This document shows positions 51,087 through 60,780 of a DNA stretch of 64,000 nucleotides, piece by piece (the first letter of the stretch is position 1; every line of letters begins with the position of its first letter). Origin of the DNA: Micromonospora pisi. Lineage in GTDB: Bacteria; Actinomycetota; Actinomycetes; Mycobacteriales; Micromonosporaceae. The notes beneath the pieces are model-generated. The model saw only the letters and a list, made by a program, of their open reading frames with translations, made no database searches and was not told where the DNA came from. The stretch is from positions 6,014,001-6,078,000 of the forward strand of contig NZ_RBKT01000001.1 of assembly GCF_003633685.1 (NCBI RefSeq). Reading direction: 5' to 3'. The position numbers and the translations under genes were made by a program.

Positions 51087-51495
51087 CGGCCGGAGCCGGT
51101 AACGGCGCGACGATCAGGACCGGGTTCCCGTCCGGGTCGGCGACGTACGCGGCCCGCTCGTGCCACGGCTGGTCCGTCGGCTCGAACAGCACCGGCACGC
51201 CGGCCAGGCGCAGTTCCGCCACCGCCTCGTCCACATCGTCGGTGTAGACGCACACCTCGATCCGCCGGCCGTTGTCGGCACCCCGGGGCAGGCCGTGCAA
51301 GCCATTCCCGTCGGCTCTGCCGAAGGCGAACTGCATCGAGTCAAGAGCGAGTACGACGAACTCCGGTGAACCGCTCGAGGATTCGGGAAAACGGTACGAC
51401 TCGGTGAATCCGAGCCGCTCCCGGTAGAAGGCGGTGAGCCTGACCAGATCGTCACTGAGGATGATCGGAAATGGGCCGCGGAAGGCAACCGACAT
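51070..51495 (-). CDS. VOC-family protein
   Basis: 141-aa glyoxalase/bleomycin-resistance fold. The features are PIILSDDLVRLTAFYRERLGF, EFVVLALDSMQFAFGR, RIEVCVYTDDVDEAVAELRLAGVPVLFEPTDQPWHERAAYVADPDGNPVLIV in its recognisable parts (DQPW ... ADPDGNPV). The start is ATG 51495. It is convergent with the exporter operon; a resistance role linked to the exporter is possible but only suggested by location. Confidence 0.85.
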   Translation of the reverse strand: MSVAFRGPFPIILSDDLVRLTAFYRERLGFTESYRFPESSSGSPEFVVLALDSMQFAFGRADGNGLHGLPRGADNGRRIEVCVYTDDVDEAVAELRLAGVPVLFEPTDQPWHERAAYVADPDGNPVLIVAPLPAPADPAGS

Positions 51496-51606
51496 GCCGC
51501 GACCCTAGGCGGAACCGGGCAGACCGGCAAGAATGCCGTGCCGTACGCCCCTCGCGCCGTTCATGCCCTTGGTTGACCTGTAGCAGCGCGTACGCGGCCC
51601 GCCGGG

Positions 51607-54600
51607 TCAGCCACGTAGGCGCAGACCGCGTGGGGTGGCACGGAAACCGGCGGCGGTGAGCGCCGCCGCCAGCGGTGAGGAGTGCACCGCCTCGCCGTCG
51701 GCCCGCTCCACCGACAGGGCGCCGAGCGCCCCGGAGTGCACCGCGTCGGCGAGCGCCTTGGCCGCCAGGCGCAGCGACTCCTCATTGTCGGTGAAGGAGA
51801 GCAGGGTACGGCCACCGCGTTCGACGTACAGGGCCAGTCCACCAGCGACCAGGATGACCAGCGCACCGGCCTTGCGCCCGGCCCGGTGCCCGCTCGTACC
51901 GCGCTCGCCGTCACCGGTGTCGACCACCCGTTCCGGCCAGGGCAGGGCCGCGCCGTACGGGTTGGCCGGGTCGGTCGCGGCGAGCACCACCGCCGCCCCA
52001 GCCGACCGGCGACGGCCATCGTCCGGCTCGGCCAGCGCACGCAGCCGGTCCACCGCCCCCGGTACGGCGAACTGGGCCGCGCCGAGTCCCTCGACGAAGT
52101 AGCCGCGCCGGGCCGCACCCCGTTCCTCCATCGCCACCAGCACCGGGTAGACGGCGGCGAAGCCACCGGTCACGCCCTCGGCGGCGACCGCGCCCCGGGT
52201 CACCAGTCCGTGCCGTTCCAACAGCAGGTCGGCCAGCGCCGCGGCCCGCCGGGTGGGGTCGGTGTCCCGCTCGGGGAGGCGGGACCAGCGGCCGGCGACC
52301 GCCGGCGGGCCGCCCCGGGCCGGCAGCACCGGCCGCCCCGGGCGCCGGTAGCGGGTGCGGGGAGCACCGGGGCGGGCCCGGTGCGCACCCCGTCCGCCGA
52401 GCAGTGCCCGCAGCGGGGCGATGGTGTCGTTGGTGAGCCAGCCGGCCCAGGCGAGTTCCCAGACGGCGGCGACCAGCGGATCGTCGTCCGTGGCGCCGAC
52501 CCGGTCGGCCAACGCCCGGAAGAAGAGCGCCTGCCCGTCGCCGAGTGCGTCGAGCACCGCCTGGTGCAGCGGGGTGAGGGCGACTGCCGGGTCGGGTGCC
52601 GGCAGCAGCAGCGGTGCCGCGTCCGCGTACGCGAGGCTGACCCAACCGTCGGCGCCGCCGATCGCCCCGGTTCCGGCCCAGGTCACCTCGCCGCTGGCGC
52701 AGAGTTCGTCCAGGTACGCCGGGGAGTAGTCGGCGACCCGGGCGGGCAGGATCAGGCTCTCCAGGGCGGAGGCGGGTACGGCGACGCCCTGCAACTGTTC
52801 GATCGCGGCGGCGACCGCCTCCACGCCCCGGGCGTTGCCGCCGACCTGCTGCCAGCGAGGCAGGAAGGTGGCCAGGGTCCGGGGCGGCACCGGTTCGATC
52901 TCCCGCCGCAACGCGGCCAGGGAGCGGCGCCGGAGCAGCCGCAGCACCTCGGCTCCGCACCACTCGGTGCCGGTGCCGTTGGGCGAGAACTCGCCGGAGA
53001 CCACCTGTCCGGTCGCCGCGAGTCGGCGCAGCGCCTGCTCCACCACGAAGACACCGAGCCCGAACCGGGCGGCGCAGGTGGCCGCCGCGAACGGACCGTG
53101 CGTACGGGCGAACCGGGCGACCAGGTCGCCGAGCGGGTCGACGACCGGCTCCAGGTACGCCTGCGCGACACCGACCGGCAGCGCCACCCCGAGCGCGTCC
53201 CGGAACCGGCCGGCGTCCTCGACCCCGATCCAGCGCTCCGTACCGGCGATCCGGACCCGCAGAACCCGCCGGCTCGCCTCCAGTTCGGTCAGCCACTCCG
53301 GTTGGGCACCGCGTTCGACCAGCTCGGCCTCGCTGCGGTCGCCGAGGAGCCGGAGCAGTTCGACCAGGTCCTCGGCGTCACGCGGACGGCGTTGCTCGGT
53401 CAGCCACTGCAACTGTCGCTCGGTCTCGGCGACCACCCCGGGGTCCAGCAGTTCCCGTAGGTCGACACGGCCGAGCAGTTCGCCGAGCAGGGCCGAGTCG
53501 AGGGCGAGCGCGGCGGCCCGGCGTTCGGCCAGCGGCGCGTCGCCCTCGTAGAGGAAGGCGCCGACGTAACCGAAGAGCAGTGAGCGGGCGAACGGCGACG
53601 GTTGGGTGGTCTCCACCTCGACCAGCCGGATCTTCCGGGCGGCCAGGTCGCGCATCAGCCCGACCAGCGCCGGTACGTCGAAGACGTCCTGGAGGCATTC
53701 GCGGGCCGCTTCCAGGGTGATCGGGAAGTCGGCGTACTCGCGGGCCACGTCGAGTAGCTGCGCGGCGCGTTGCCGCTGCTGCCAGAGGGGTTGCCGGCGA
53801 CGCGGGTCGCGTCGGGGCAGCAGCAGGGCCCGGGCGGCGCACTCCCGGAACCGGGCGGCGAACATGGCCGAGCCGCCCACCGCCTCCTGCACCAGTTGCC
53901 CGATCTCGTCCGGGTCGAAGCCGACCAGGTCCGCTCCGGGCGGCTCGTCGGCGGTGTCGGGCAGCCGCACCACGATGCCGTCGTCGCTCGGTACGACCTG
54001 GGCGTCCACCCCGTACCGTTCGGCCAGCCGACGGCCGATGGCGAGCGCCCAGGGGCCGTTGACCCGGGCACCGAGGACGGAGTGCACGGTCAGCCGCCAG
54101 TCGCCGAGTTCGTCGCGGAAGCGCTCGACCAGGACGGTCCGGTCGTCGGGCAGTGCCCGGGTCGCCTCGCGTTGTTCGCGCAGGTACGCGATCAGGTTGC
54201 CGGCCGCCCAGGCGTCCAGCCCGCCCTCGCGCAGGCTCGCGGCGGCCGTCTCGTCGTCCTGGCGTACCAGGGCGCGGAGTCGGGCGCCGATGGCCCGGCC
54301 CAGTTCGATCGGGCGGCCGAGGCTGTCGCCCTTCCAGAACGGCATCCGGGCGGCCTGCCCGGGGGCGGGGGAGACCAGCACCCGGTCCGGGGTGATGTCC
54401 TCGATCCGCCAGGAGGAGGAGCCGAGGAGGAAGACGTCACCGATGCGCGACTCGTAGACCATCTCCTCGTCCAGCTCGCCGACCCGGGCGGCTCGTTCGG
54501 CCCCGGCGAGGAAGACCCCGAACAGGCCCCGGTCGGGGATGGTGCCGCCGCTGGTGACGGCGAGCCGTTGGGCGCCGGGGCGGCCGGTGAGCAGGTCGGT

Positions 54601-56211
54601 GCCCCGGTCCCAGACCAGCCGGGGTCGCAGTTCGGCGAAGGCGGTCGACGGGTAGCGCCCGGAGAGCATGTCCAGCACCGCGTGCAGGGCGGAGTCGGGC
54701 AGTTCGGCGAAGGGCGCGGCGCGGCGGACCAGGGCGGCGAGGTCGGGCAGCCGCCACTCGTCCAGCGCGACCATCGCGATGATCTGCTGGGCCAGTACGT
54801 CCAGTGGGTTGCGCGGGTAGTGCAGTTCCTCGATCGCCCCGTCGCCCATCCGTTGCGCGACCACCGCGCAGGAGATCAGGTCGCCGCGGTGCTTGGGGAA
54901 GACGACTCCCCGGGAGACCGCGCCGACCTGGTGTCCGGCCCGGCCGACCCGTTGCAGGCCGGCGGCGACGCTCGGGGGTGCCTCGATCTGCACCACCAGG
55001 TCGACGGCGCCCATGTCGATGCCGAGTTCCAGGCTGGAGGTGGCGACCACGGCCGGAAGCTGCCCGCTCTTGAGCGCCTCCTCGATGTGTTTGCGTTCCT
55101 CTCGCGAGACGCTGCCGTGGTGGGCGCGGGCGATCACCGGTGGGGCGCCGGTGGCCGCGCCGGACTGGGCCATGATCTCCGCTGGCAGCCGCTCGGCCGG
55201 CGCGGCGGGGGTGGTGCGGGGCGGCCCGGCGGGGAACGCGGGCGGGTCAGCGGTCGGTCCGTCGGCCGGGGTGGGTGGCGCGGCGGCCTGCTCGGCGGCG
55301 AGTTCGTTGAGTCGGGCGCAGAAGCGTTCCGCACCGCGCCGGGAGTTGGTGAAGACGATGGTCGAGTGGTGGGCCTGGATCAGTGCGAAGACCCGTTCCT
55401 CGACCGCCGGCCAGATCGAGGCGCGGCGGGGGGTGCCGAGTTCTTCGTCGGTTTGTGGATCGCGTTCGTCGAGCCGGGTCATGTCCTCGACCGGGACCTC
55501 GACGGTCACCTCGATGGTCTTCGGGGTGCGGGGCTGCACCACGTCCACGGGTCGGGCCCCGGCGAGGAAGCGGGCGGTGGCGTCGATCGGGCGGACCGTG
55601 GCGGAGAGCCCGATCCGCTGGGCCGGTCGGGGCAGCAGCGCGTCGAGGCGTTCGAGGGAGAGCGCCAGGTGGGCGCCGCGTTTGGTGGCGGCGACCGCGT
55701 GCACCTCGTCGACGATCACCGTCTGCACCCCGCGCAGGGAGTCCCGGGCGGCCGAGGTCAGCAGCAGGAAGAGCGACTCGGGGGTGGTGATGAGGATGTC
55801 CGGTGGGACACGCGCGAACGCCCGCCGCTCGTCGGCCGGGGTGTCACCGGTACGCATCCCCACGGTGATCTCGGGCGGGGGGAGTCCCAGTCGGGTGGCG
55901 GCCTGCCGGATGCCGGCGAGCGGGGTGCGCAGGTTGCGCTCGACGTCGACGGCGAGCGCCTTCAACGGGCTGACGTAGAGCACCCGGCAGCGGTGCCGGG
56001 GATCGTCCGGGAGTGGGCCACGGGCCAGTTGGTCCAGGGACCAGAGGAAGGCGGCGAGGGTCTTGCCGGATCCGGTCGGCGCGACGACGAGGGCGTTGCG
56101 GCCGGCGCCGACCGAACGCCAGGCCCCGGCCTGGGCCGGGGTGGGTGCGGCGAACGCGGCGGCGAACCATTCCCGCGTCGCCACCCCGAACTGTTCCAGC
56201 ACCTCGGCCAT
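51607..56211 (-). CDS. lhr: Lhr-type large ATP-dependent DNA helicase
   Basis: 1534-aa superfamily 2 helicase, full length for actinobacterial Lhr. Domain 1 has the Q-motif region FAAPTPAQAGAW, Walker A APTGSGKT (about 44-51), TTPESLFLLL, Walker B DEVH (168-171) and SATV (motif III). Domain 2 has SSLELGIDMGAVDLVVQIEAP and QRVGRAGHQVG (motifs V and VI). An Lhr winged-helix/beta-barrel core and a long C-terminal region follow. A role in DNA repair, with mitomycin response in mycobacteria, is known for the family. An Arg/Pro-rich low-complexity stretch (about residues 1275-1320) interrupts the C-terminal region. The start is ATG 56211. Confidence 0.93.
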   Translation of the reverse strand: MAEVLEQFGVATREWFAAAFAAPTPAQAGAWRSVGAGRNALVVAPTGSGKTLAAFLWSLDQLARGPLPDDPRHRCRVLYVSPLKALAVDVERNLRTPLAGIRQAATRLGLPPPEITVGMRTGDTPADERRAFARVPPDILITTPESLFLLLTSAARDSLRGVQTVIVDEVHAVAATKRGAHLALSLERLDALLPRPAQRIGLSATVRPIDATARFLAGARPVDVVQPRTPKTIEVTVEVPVEDMTRLDERDPQTDEELGTPRRASIWPAVEERVFALIQAHHSTIVFTNSRRGAERFCARLNELAAEQAAAPPTPADGPTADPPAFPAGPPRTTPAAPAERLPAEIMAQSGAATGAPPVIARAHHGSVSREERKHIEEALKSGQLPAVVATSSLELGIDMGAVDLVVQIEAPPSVAAGLQRVGRAGHQVGAVSRGVVFPKHRGDLISCAVVAQRMGDGAIEELHYPRNPLDVLAQQIIAMVALDEWRLPDLAALVRRAAPFAELPDSALHAVLDMLSGRYPSTAFAELRPRLVWDRGTDLLTGRPGAQRLAVTSGGTIPDRGLFGVFLAGAERAARVGELDEEMVYESRIGDVFLLGSSSWRIEDITPDRVLVSPAPGQAARMPFWKGDSLGRPIELGRAIGARLRALVRQDDETAAASLREGGLDAWAAGNLIAYLREQREATRALPDDRTVLVERFRDELGDWRLTVHSVLGARVNGPWALAIGRRLAERYGVDAQVVPSDDGIVVRLPDTADEPPGADLVGFDPDEIGQLVQEAVGGSAMFAARFRECAARALLLPRRDPRRRQPLWQQRQRAAQLLDVAREYADFPITLEAARECLQDVFDVPALVGLMRDLAARKIRLVEVETTQPSPFARSLLFGYVGAFLYEGDAPLAERRAAALALDSALLGELLGRVDLRELLDPGVVAETERQLQWLTEQRRPRDAEDLVELLRLLGDRSEAELVERGAQPEWLTELEASRRVLRVRIAGTERWIGVEDAGRFRDALGVALPVGVAQAYLEPVVDPLGDLVARFARTHGPFAAATCAARFGLGVFVVEQALRRLAATGQVVSGEFSPNGTGTEWCGAEVLRLLRRRSLAALRREIEPVPPRTLATFLPRWQQVGGNARGVEAVAAAIEQLQGVAVPASALESLILPARVADYSPAYLDELCASGEVTWAGTGAIGGADGWVSLAYADAAPLLLPAPDPAVALTPLHQAVLDALGDGQALFFRALADRVGATDDDPLVAAVWELAWAGWLTNDTIAPLRALLGGRGAHRARPGAPRTRYRRPGRPVLPARGGPPAVAGRWSRLPERDTDPTRRAAALADLLLERHGLVTRGAVAAEGVTGGFAAVYPVLVAMEERGAARRGYFVEGLGAAQFAVPGAVDRLRALAEPDDGRRRSAGAAVVLAATDPANPYGAALPWPERVVDTGDGERGTSGHRAGRKAGALVILVAGGLALYVERGGRTLLSFTDNEESLRLAAKALADAVHSGALGALSVERADGEAVHSSPLAAALTAAGFRATPRGLRLRG

Positions 56212-56297
56212 GCGGCCAATCCTGCCCGGTCGCTACGACAATCGACGTGCGGCCGTGGCGGGTTGTCGGAGTTGTACCCTTAAAGACTGCTTCCTAC

Positions 56298-56314
56298 GTT
56301 AAGTGTCACTTAAC
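56298..56314. promoter_or_regulatory. 17-bp AT-rich palindrome upstream of a small gene
   Basis: GTTAAGTG-T-CACTTAAC is a perfect palindrome about the central T. It lies in an unusually AT-rich 60-bp island between the divergent lhr and 56383 genes. This strongly suggests a dimeric regulator's operator. No regulator gene is adjacent. Confidence 0.55.
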
Positions 56315-56382
56315 TGCTTGCTGGCGGAGTGCGACATAAAGTAATTTCTCCGGCAACCCGAGGTCGGTACGGGAGGGGCCGG

Positions 56383-56745
56383 ATGACCGCCGAACAGCAC
56401 GGCACCAGGCAGGATGCCGAGCGCGCCACGCATCGTGGGACCGATGTGCTGATCCGTAAGGTCGACGGCCACCTGGCCGCGCTCCGGCTCGGGCTGCGCG
56501 GCGCCGATCTCGAACTCGCCGAGCGGGTCGGCGCCTGTCTGCGCGTACTGGTGCTCGACACCGCCCAGGCCAGTGCGGCCGACCGGGCCCAGGTACGCGC
56601 CGCGGTGCACTACTTCGTCCTGCGCCGTGAGGGGCGTGGCCCCCTCGTGCCGGTCCGCTCCCTGGCCGCGGCGCAGCACCTGGTCAACCGGGTCGTGCTC
56701 CAACTCGGCCGACCCGACCTGCTGATCGGCTCCACATCGGACTGA
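56383..56745 (+). CDS. Conserved small hypothetical protein
   Basis: 120-aa soluble, helical protein (VLIRKVDGHLAALRLGLRGADLELAERVGACLRVLVLDTA; RAQVRAAVHYFVLRREGRGPLVPVRSLAAAQHLVNRVV in its main segments). There is no known motif. The start at 56383 has GGGAGGGG. The downstream gene overlaps its stop codon (CTGA). It is expressed from the AT-rich region with the 17-bp palindrome. Confidence 0.65.
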   Translation: MTAEQHGTRQDAERATHRGTDVLIRKVDGHLAALRLGLRGADLELAERVGACLRVLVLDTAQASAADRAQVRAAVHYFVLRREGRGPLVPVRSLAAAQHLVNRVVLQLGRPDLLIGSTSD

Positions 56746-57134
56746 CCGGACGGTGGCGGGCGTACCCGGTAGGCCGGCTGCTCGTCGCTGTCCTGGTCAC
56801 CCTGCTGTCACTGGTCGCGGTACACGGCGCGGGTTCGGCCGACACCCCGGCCGGCGCCCTGGCCGCCCCGCACGCCTCCATCGGCGCCGCGCTGCACCAG
56901 GCCCACTCGGCGCTCGGCCGGGAGGACCAGGAGACCGGCTCGCGCCGATCGGCCGTACCCGGGGTGAACCTGCGGGAACTGCCGCCGCCCGCCCCGGAGC
57001 TGCTCGCCGTGGCCGTCGCGACGGTCGCCGCGCCGAACGTCCCGGCGGTCGCCGAGGCGCCGAGCGGGGTGGGCCAGGCCGAGCCGAGGGCACGGACCGT
57101 ACCGGGGCCGTCCAGCCGCGCCCCGCCGGCCTGA
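56742..57134 (+). CDS. Small exported or membrane-anchored protein, probable CTG start
   Basis: 130 aa. The N-terminus is basic then hydrophobic (GRLLVAVLVTLLSLVAVHGAG), like a signal peptide or anchor. The rest is Ala/Pro-rich (LRELPPPAPELLAVAVATVAAP). Third codon positions are almost all G/C, supporting coding. No ATG, GTG or TTG exists in frame before the hydrophobic segment. The only candidate is CTG 56742, which overlaps the upstream TGA as CTGA, compatible with coupled reinitiation. The GTG frame at 56753 reads as an Arg/Gly/Pro-rich shadow. Function is unknown. Confidence 0.55.
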   Translation: MTGRWRAYPVGRLLVAVLVTLLSLVAVHGAGSADTPAGALAAPHASIGAALHQAHSALGREDQETGSRRSAVPGVNLRELPPPAPELLAVAVATVAAPNVPAVAEAPSGVGQAEPRARTVPGPSSRAPPA

Positions 57135-57394
57135 TCCCGACCGGCACCACCGCGACCGCGTCCCCCGGCTGATCGCCGTCTGGTGGGCCCGGTCCGCACC
57201 GGCTCACCCTCGTTCCCTTCCGGGTACGTCGATCCGCCCGGGCCACCCGCCCGGACCGGTCGGCGCGCTACCCGTACGTGAACTTTGGGCCGACTTTCGT
57301 TATTCGCCGGCATTATCGCTATTTCGACCGTCTGACCCCCTGTAGCCACAGACCCTTGGACAAGGGCCTGCGATGACCTCTACCTGGAGAACGC

Positions 57395-60244
57395 ATGCTG
57401 GTGCTGCTGAGCCTCCACCTCGCGCTGGCGCTGATCGCGCCACTGCTCGTCCGTTGGTGGGGTCGCCGCGCCTGCTACCCGCTGGCGCTCGCCCCGGCGG
57501 CCACCTTCGGCTGGGCGGTGGCGCAGACCGGTACGGTCCGCGACGGCGGCTCGGTGACCGAGACGTACGGCTGGGTCAGCCAACTCCACCTGGAACTGGC
57601 GCTGCGCGTCGACACGCTCTCCTGGCTGATGCTCCTCCTGGTCGGCGGAGTCGGCGCGCTGGTGCTGGTCTACTGCGCCCACTACTTCGCCGCCGACTCC
57701 CCGGGACTCGGCCGCTTCGCCGCCACCTTCGTCGGCTTCGCCGGTGCCATGCTCGGTCTGGTCGTCACCGACAACCTGGTCCTGCTCTACGTCTTCTGGG
57801 AACTGACCACGGTCTGCTCCTACCTCCTGATCGGTCAGCACCCGGAGAAGTGGGCCAGCCGTCGGGCCGCCTCCCAGGCCCTCGTCGTCACCAGCGTCGG
57901 CGGACTCGCCATGCTGATCGGCCTGATCATGCTGGGCGAGCACGCCGGCACGTACCGGATCTCCGAACTGGGCGACGCGCCGCTGCCGACCGGCGGCTCC
58001 CTCACCGCCGTCGTGGTGCTGATCCTGGTCGGCGCGTTGACCAAGTCGGCGATCTTCCCGGTCAGCTTCTGGCTGCCGGCGGCGATGGCCGCCCCCACCC
58101 CGGTCAGCGCCTACCTGCACGCGGCGGCCATGGTCAAGGCCGGCGTCTACCTGGTCGCACTGCTCGCCCCGCTGTTGGCCACCGCCACACCCTGGCGGCC
58201 GATGACGCTCGTGGCCGGGATTGTCACCATGCTCGCCGGGGGCTGGGCCGCGCTGCGCCAGACCGACCTGAAGCTGCTGCTGGCGTACGGCACGGTCAGC
58301 CAACTGGGACTGCTGTTCATCCTCACCGGTGCGGGGACCCGGGACGCCGCCCTGGCCGGCACCGCGATGCTGCTCGCCCACGCCCTGTTCAAGTCGGCGC
58401 TCTTCCTCGTCGTCGGCATCGTCGACCACGGCGCCGGCACCCGCGAACTGCCCTCGCTCTCCGGGCTCTGGCGACGGATGCCGCTGGTCTGCGCCGCCGC
58501 CGTACTCGCCGCCGCGTCGATGGCCGGGCTGCCGCCGCTGATCGGTTTCGTCGCGAAGGAGGCGTTGTTCGAGGCGTTCCGGCACAACCCGCTCCTGCTC
58601 GCCACCCTGGTCGCCGGCGCCACCCTGACCGTCGCCTACAGCCTGCGCTTCCTCTGGGGCGCGTTCGCCGGCAAGACCGGCCAGCCGCCGACCCCGACCC
58701 GACCGGTGGCGCCGACCATGCTCGCCCCGGTCGCACTGCTCGCCCTGGCCGGGCTGGTGACGGGAGTGCTGGCCGGGCCGGTCGACATCCTGCTCGTCCC
58801 GTACGCCGGGCGGTTCGGCCCGGGGAAGTACCACCTCGGGATCTGGCACGGGCCCGGCCTGGCGGTCGGCCTGTCCCTCCTCGCGCTCGTCGGCGGCGGG
58901 CTGCTCTTCGCGTTGCGCGACCGGTTGGCGCCGATCATCACCCGGCTGCACTCCCCGTTCGACGGTGCGGCCGCGTACGAGCGGATCACGTACTGGCTGG
59001 ACCGGGTCGCGGTGGAGGTCACCGGCGCCACCCAGCGCGGCTCGCTGCCGCAGTACCTCGGCACCATCCTGGTGGTCCTGGTGGTCGTCCCGGGAGGCGC
59101 GCTGCTGCTCGGCAGCCCCTGGCCGGAACGGATCACGCTCTGGCAGAGCCCGGTGCAGTTGGTGATCGCCGGGGTGCTCGCCACCGCCGCCATACTCACC
59201 GTCCGGGCCCGCCGCAGGCTCACCGCGATGATCCTGGTCGGGGTCACCGGTTACGGCACCGCGATGATGTTCGTCCTCAACGGCGCGCCCGATCTCGCGC
59301 TCACCCAGTTCCTCGTCGAGACCGTCTCGATCGTGATGTTCGTCCTGGTCCTGCGCCGGCTCCCGGCCAACTTCTCGGCCCGGCCGCTGCGCCGCAGCAG
59401 GTGGCTGCGGGTCGCCATCGGTACGGCGGTCGGGCTGGTCATGACCGGACTAGCGCTCGCCGCGGCCGGCGGCCGGCAGGCGGTGCCGATCTCGGTCGAC
59501 TTCGCCGAACTCGCCGTCTCGTACGGTCACGGCCGCAACATCGTCAACGTGACCCTGGTCGACATCCGGGCCTGGGACACGATGGGCGAGATCGCGGTGC
59601 TGGTGGTGGCGGCGACCGGGGTGGCGAGCCTGATCTTCCAGCGACCCCGGGCCGGTCCCGGCCCACGCCGGCCGAATGTGGGTCGACGTGCACACAGCCG
59701 CTCGGACCGTCGACGGGAACGGGTCTGGCTCCGGGCCGGACCGACGCTGCGGGACCGCCGCCGTTCGATCGTCTTCGAGGTGGTCACCCGGCTGATCTTC
59801 CACACCATCGTGCTCTTCTCGCTCTACCTGGTCTTCTCCGGGCACAACGCACCCGGCGGCGGGTTCAGCGGCGGGCTGGTCGCCGGGCTGGCCCTCGCCG
59901 TGCGCTACTTCGCCGGCGGCCGGTACGAGTTGGACGAGGCGGCGCCGGTCGACGCCGGCCTGGTGCTCGGCGCCGGGCTCTTCGTCTCGGTCGGCGCCGG
60001 TGTCCTGGCCCTGCTGCTCGGCGTCGACGTGCTGCAGAGCGCCGTGGTCGACCTGGTCCTGCCGGTGGTCGGCGAGGTGCACCTGGTCACGTCGCTCTTC
60101 TTCGACCTCGGCGTCTACCTGATCGTGGTCGGCCTGGTGCTGGACGTCCTGCGCAGCCTCGGCGCCGAGGTGGACCGGCAGATCGAGGCCGGAATTGGAC
60201 CGGAAACGGAGCTGGAACCCTTGCGTGAGCGGGAGCTGACATGA
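57395..60244 (+). CDS. mrpA: Mrp Na+/H+ antiporter subunit A (with fused MrpB-like C-terminus)
   Basis: 949-aa membrane protein related to complex I NuoL, the largest subunit of the cation/proton antiporter. The core has conserved helices with Glu/Lys residues (LLYVFWELTTVCSYLLIG, ALTKSAIFPVSFWLPAAM, YLHAAAMVKAGVYL). A further MrpA C-terminal region (DLALTQFLVETVSIVMFVLVL) follows. After a basic linker (about residues 755-785) comes an MrpB domain (VTRLIFHTIVLFSLYLVFSGHNAPGGGFSGGL). No separate mrpB exists. The 260-bp upstream gap (57135-57394) shows only AT-rich promoter-like DNA near 57295-57330. mrpC overlaps the stop by 4 bp. Confidence 0.93.
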   Translation: MLVLLSLHLALALIAPLLVRWWGRRACYPLALAPAATFGWAVAQTGTVRDGGSVTETYGWVSQLHLELALRVDTLSWLMLLLVGGVGALVLVYCAHYFAADSPGLGRFAATFVGFAGAMLGLVVTDNLVLLYVFWELTTVCSYLLIGQHPEKWASRRAASQALVVTSVGGLAMLIGLIMLGEHAGTYRISELGDAPLPTGGSLTAVVVLILVGALTKSAIFPVSFWLPAAMAAPTPVSAYLHAAAMVKAGVYLVALLAPLLATATPWRPMTLVAGIVTMLAGGWAALRQTDLKLLLAYGTVSQLGLLFILTGAGTRDAALAGTAMLLAHALFKSALFLVVGIVDHGAGTRELPSLSGLWRRMPLVCAAAVLAAASMAGLPPLIGFVAKEALFEAFRHNPLLLATLVAGATLTVAYSLRFLWGAFAGKTGQPPTPTRPVAPTMLAPVALLALAGLVTGVLAGPVDILLVPYAGRFGPGKYHLGIWHGPGLAVGLSLLALVGGGLLFALRDRLAPIITRLHSPFDGAAAYERITYWLDRVAVEVTGATQRGSLPQYLGTILVVLVVVPGGALLLGSPWPERITLWQSPVQLVIAGVLATAAILTVRARRRLTAMILVGVTGYGTAMMFVLNGAPDLALTQFLVETVSIVMFVLVLRRLPANFSARPLRRSRWLRVAIGTAVGLVMTGLALAAAGGRQAVPISVDFAELAVSYGHGRNIVNVTLVDIRAWDTMGEIAVLVVAATGVASLIFQRPRAGPGPRRPNVGRRAHSRSDRRRERVWLRAGPTLRDRRRSIVFEVVTRLIFHTIVLFSLYLVFSGHNAPGGGFSGGLVAGLALAVRYFAGGRYELDEAAPVDAGLVLGAGLFVSVGAGVLALLLGVDVLQSAVVDLVLPVVGEVHLVTSLFFDLGVYLIVVGLVLDVLRSLGAEVDRQIEAGIGPETELEPLRERELT

Positions 60245-60780
60245 TCCCCAACCTGGTACAGGCGTTGGCTGTCGGCGTGCTCTTCGGCGCGGGCGTCACC
60301 CTCCTGCTGGAACGCAGCCTGACCCGGGTACTGCTCGGCGTCATCATGCTCGGCAACGGGGTCAACCTGCTCATCCTGCTCGGCGGTCGGTCCGGGGATC
60401 CGCCGATCGTCGGGGTTGTGCCGGAGGCGGCGATGAGCGACCCGCTGCCCCAGGCGATGGTGCTCACCGCGATCGTGATCACCCTCGGCATCACCGCGTT
60501 CCTGCTGGCGGTCGCGTACCGCAGTTGGCAGTTGTTCGGGCACGACGAGGTCCAGGACGACCTGGAGGACCAGCGGATCATGGTGCTCGCCGAGCGGGAC
60601 GAGGTGACCGGCGCGGACGAGCGGGTCGCGGATGCGGACGACGGCCCCGATCCGGAGCAGGTGCCGGGCCCGGCAGGTCCGTTCACCCGCCCGGACCCCG
60701 CCAATCCCGGCGGCACTGGGCCCGCCCCGGCCGATGGCCGGCCGCCGGCTGGTCCGCGCCGCTCCGGAGGCGCCCGATGA
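60241..60780 (+). CDS. mrpC: Mrp antiporter subunit C
   Basis: 179-aa NuoK-like subunit with three helices (LVQALAVGVLFGAGVTLLLE, LLGVIMLGNGVNLLILLGG, AMVLTAIVITLGITAFLLAVAY). It starts by ATGA overlap with mrpA. The first 110 residues are the usual MrpC; an acidic then Pro/Gly-rich tail of about 70 residues (DEVTGADERVADADDGPDPEQ ...) is extra and of unknown use. Confidence 0.92.
   Translation: MIPNLVQALAVGVLFGAGVTLLLERSLTRVLLGVIMLGNGVNLLILLGGRSGDPPIVGVVPEAAMSDPLPQAMVLTAIVITLGITAFLLAVAYRSWQLFGHDEVQDDLEDQRIMVLAERDEVTGADERVADADDGPDPEQVPGPAGPFTRPDPANPGGTGPAPADGRPPAGPRRSGGAR

Noticed and set aside
53770-56283. 837-codon plus-strand open frame opposite lhr
   Set aside because: Antisense shadow of the helicase gene; low-complexity Gly/Val/Arg composition and no start signal.
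56753-57172. GTG-started frame in the region after the 120-aa gene
   Set aside because: Arg/Gly/Pro/Ala-rich with poor codon-position bias; the alternative frame from 56742 has a signal-like segment and near-total GC at third positions.
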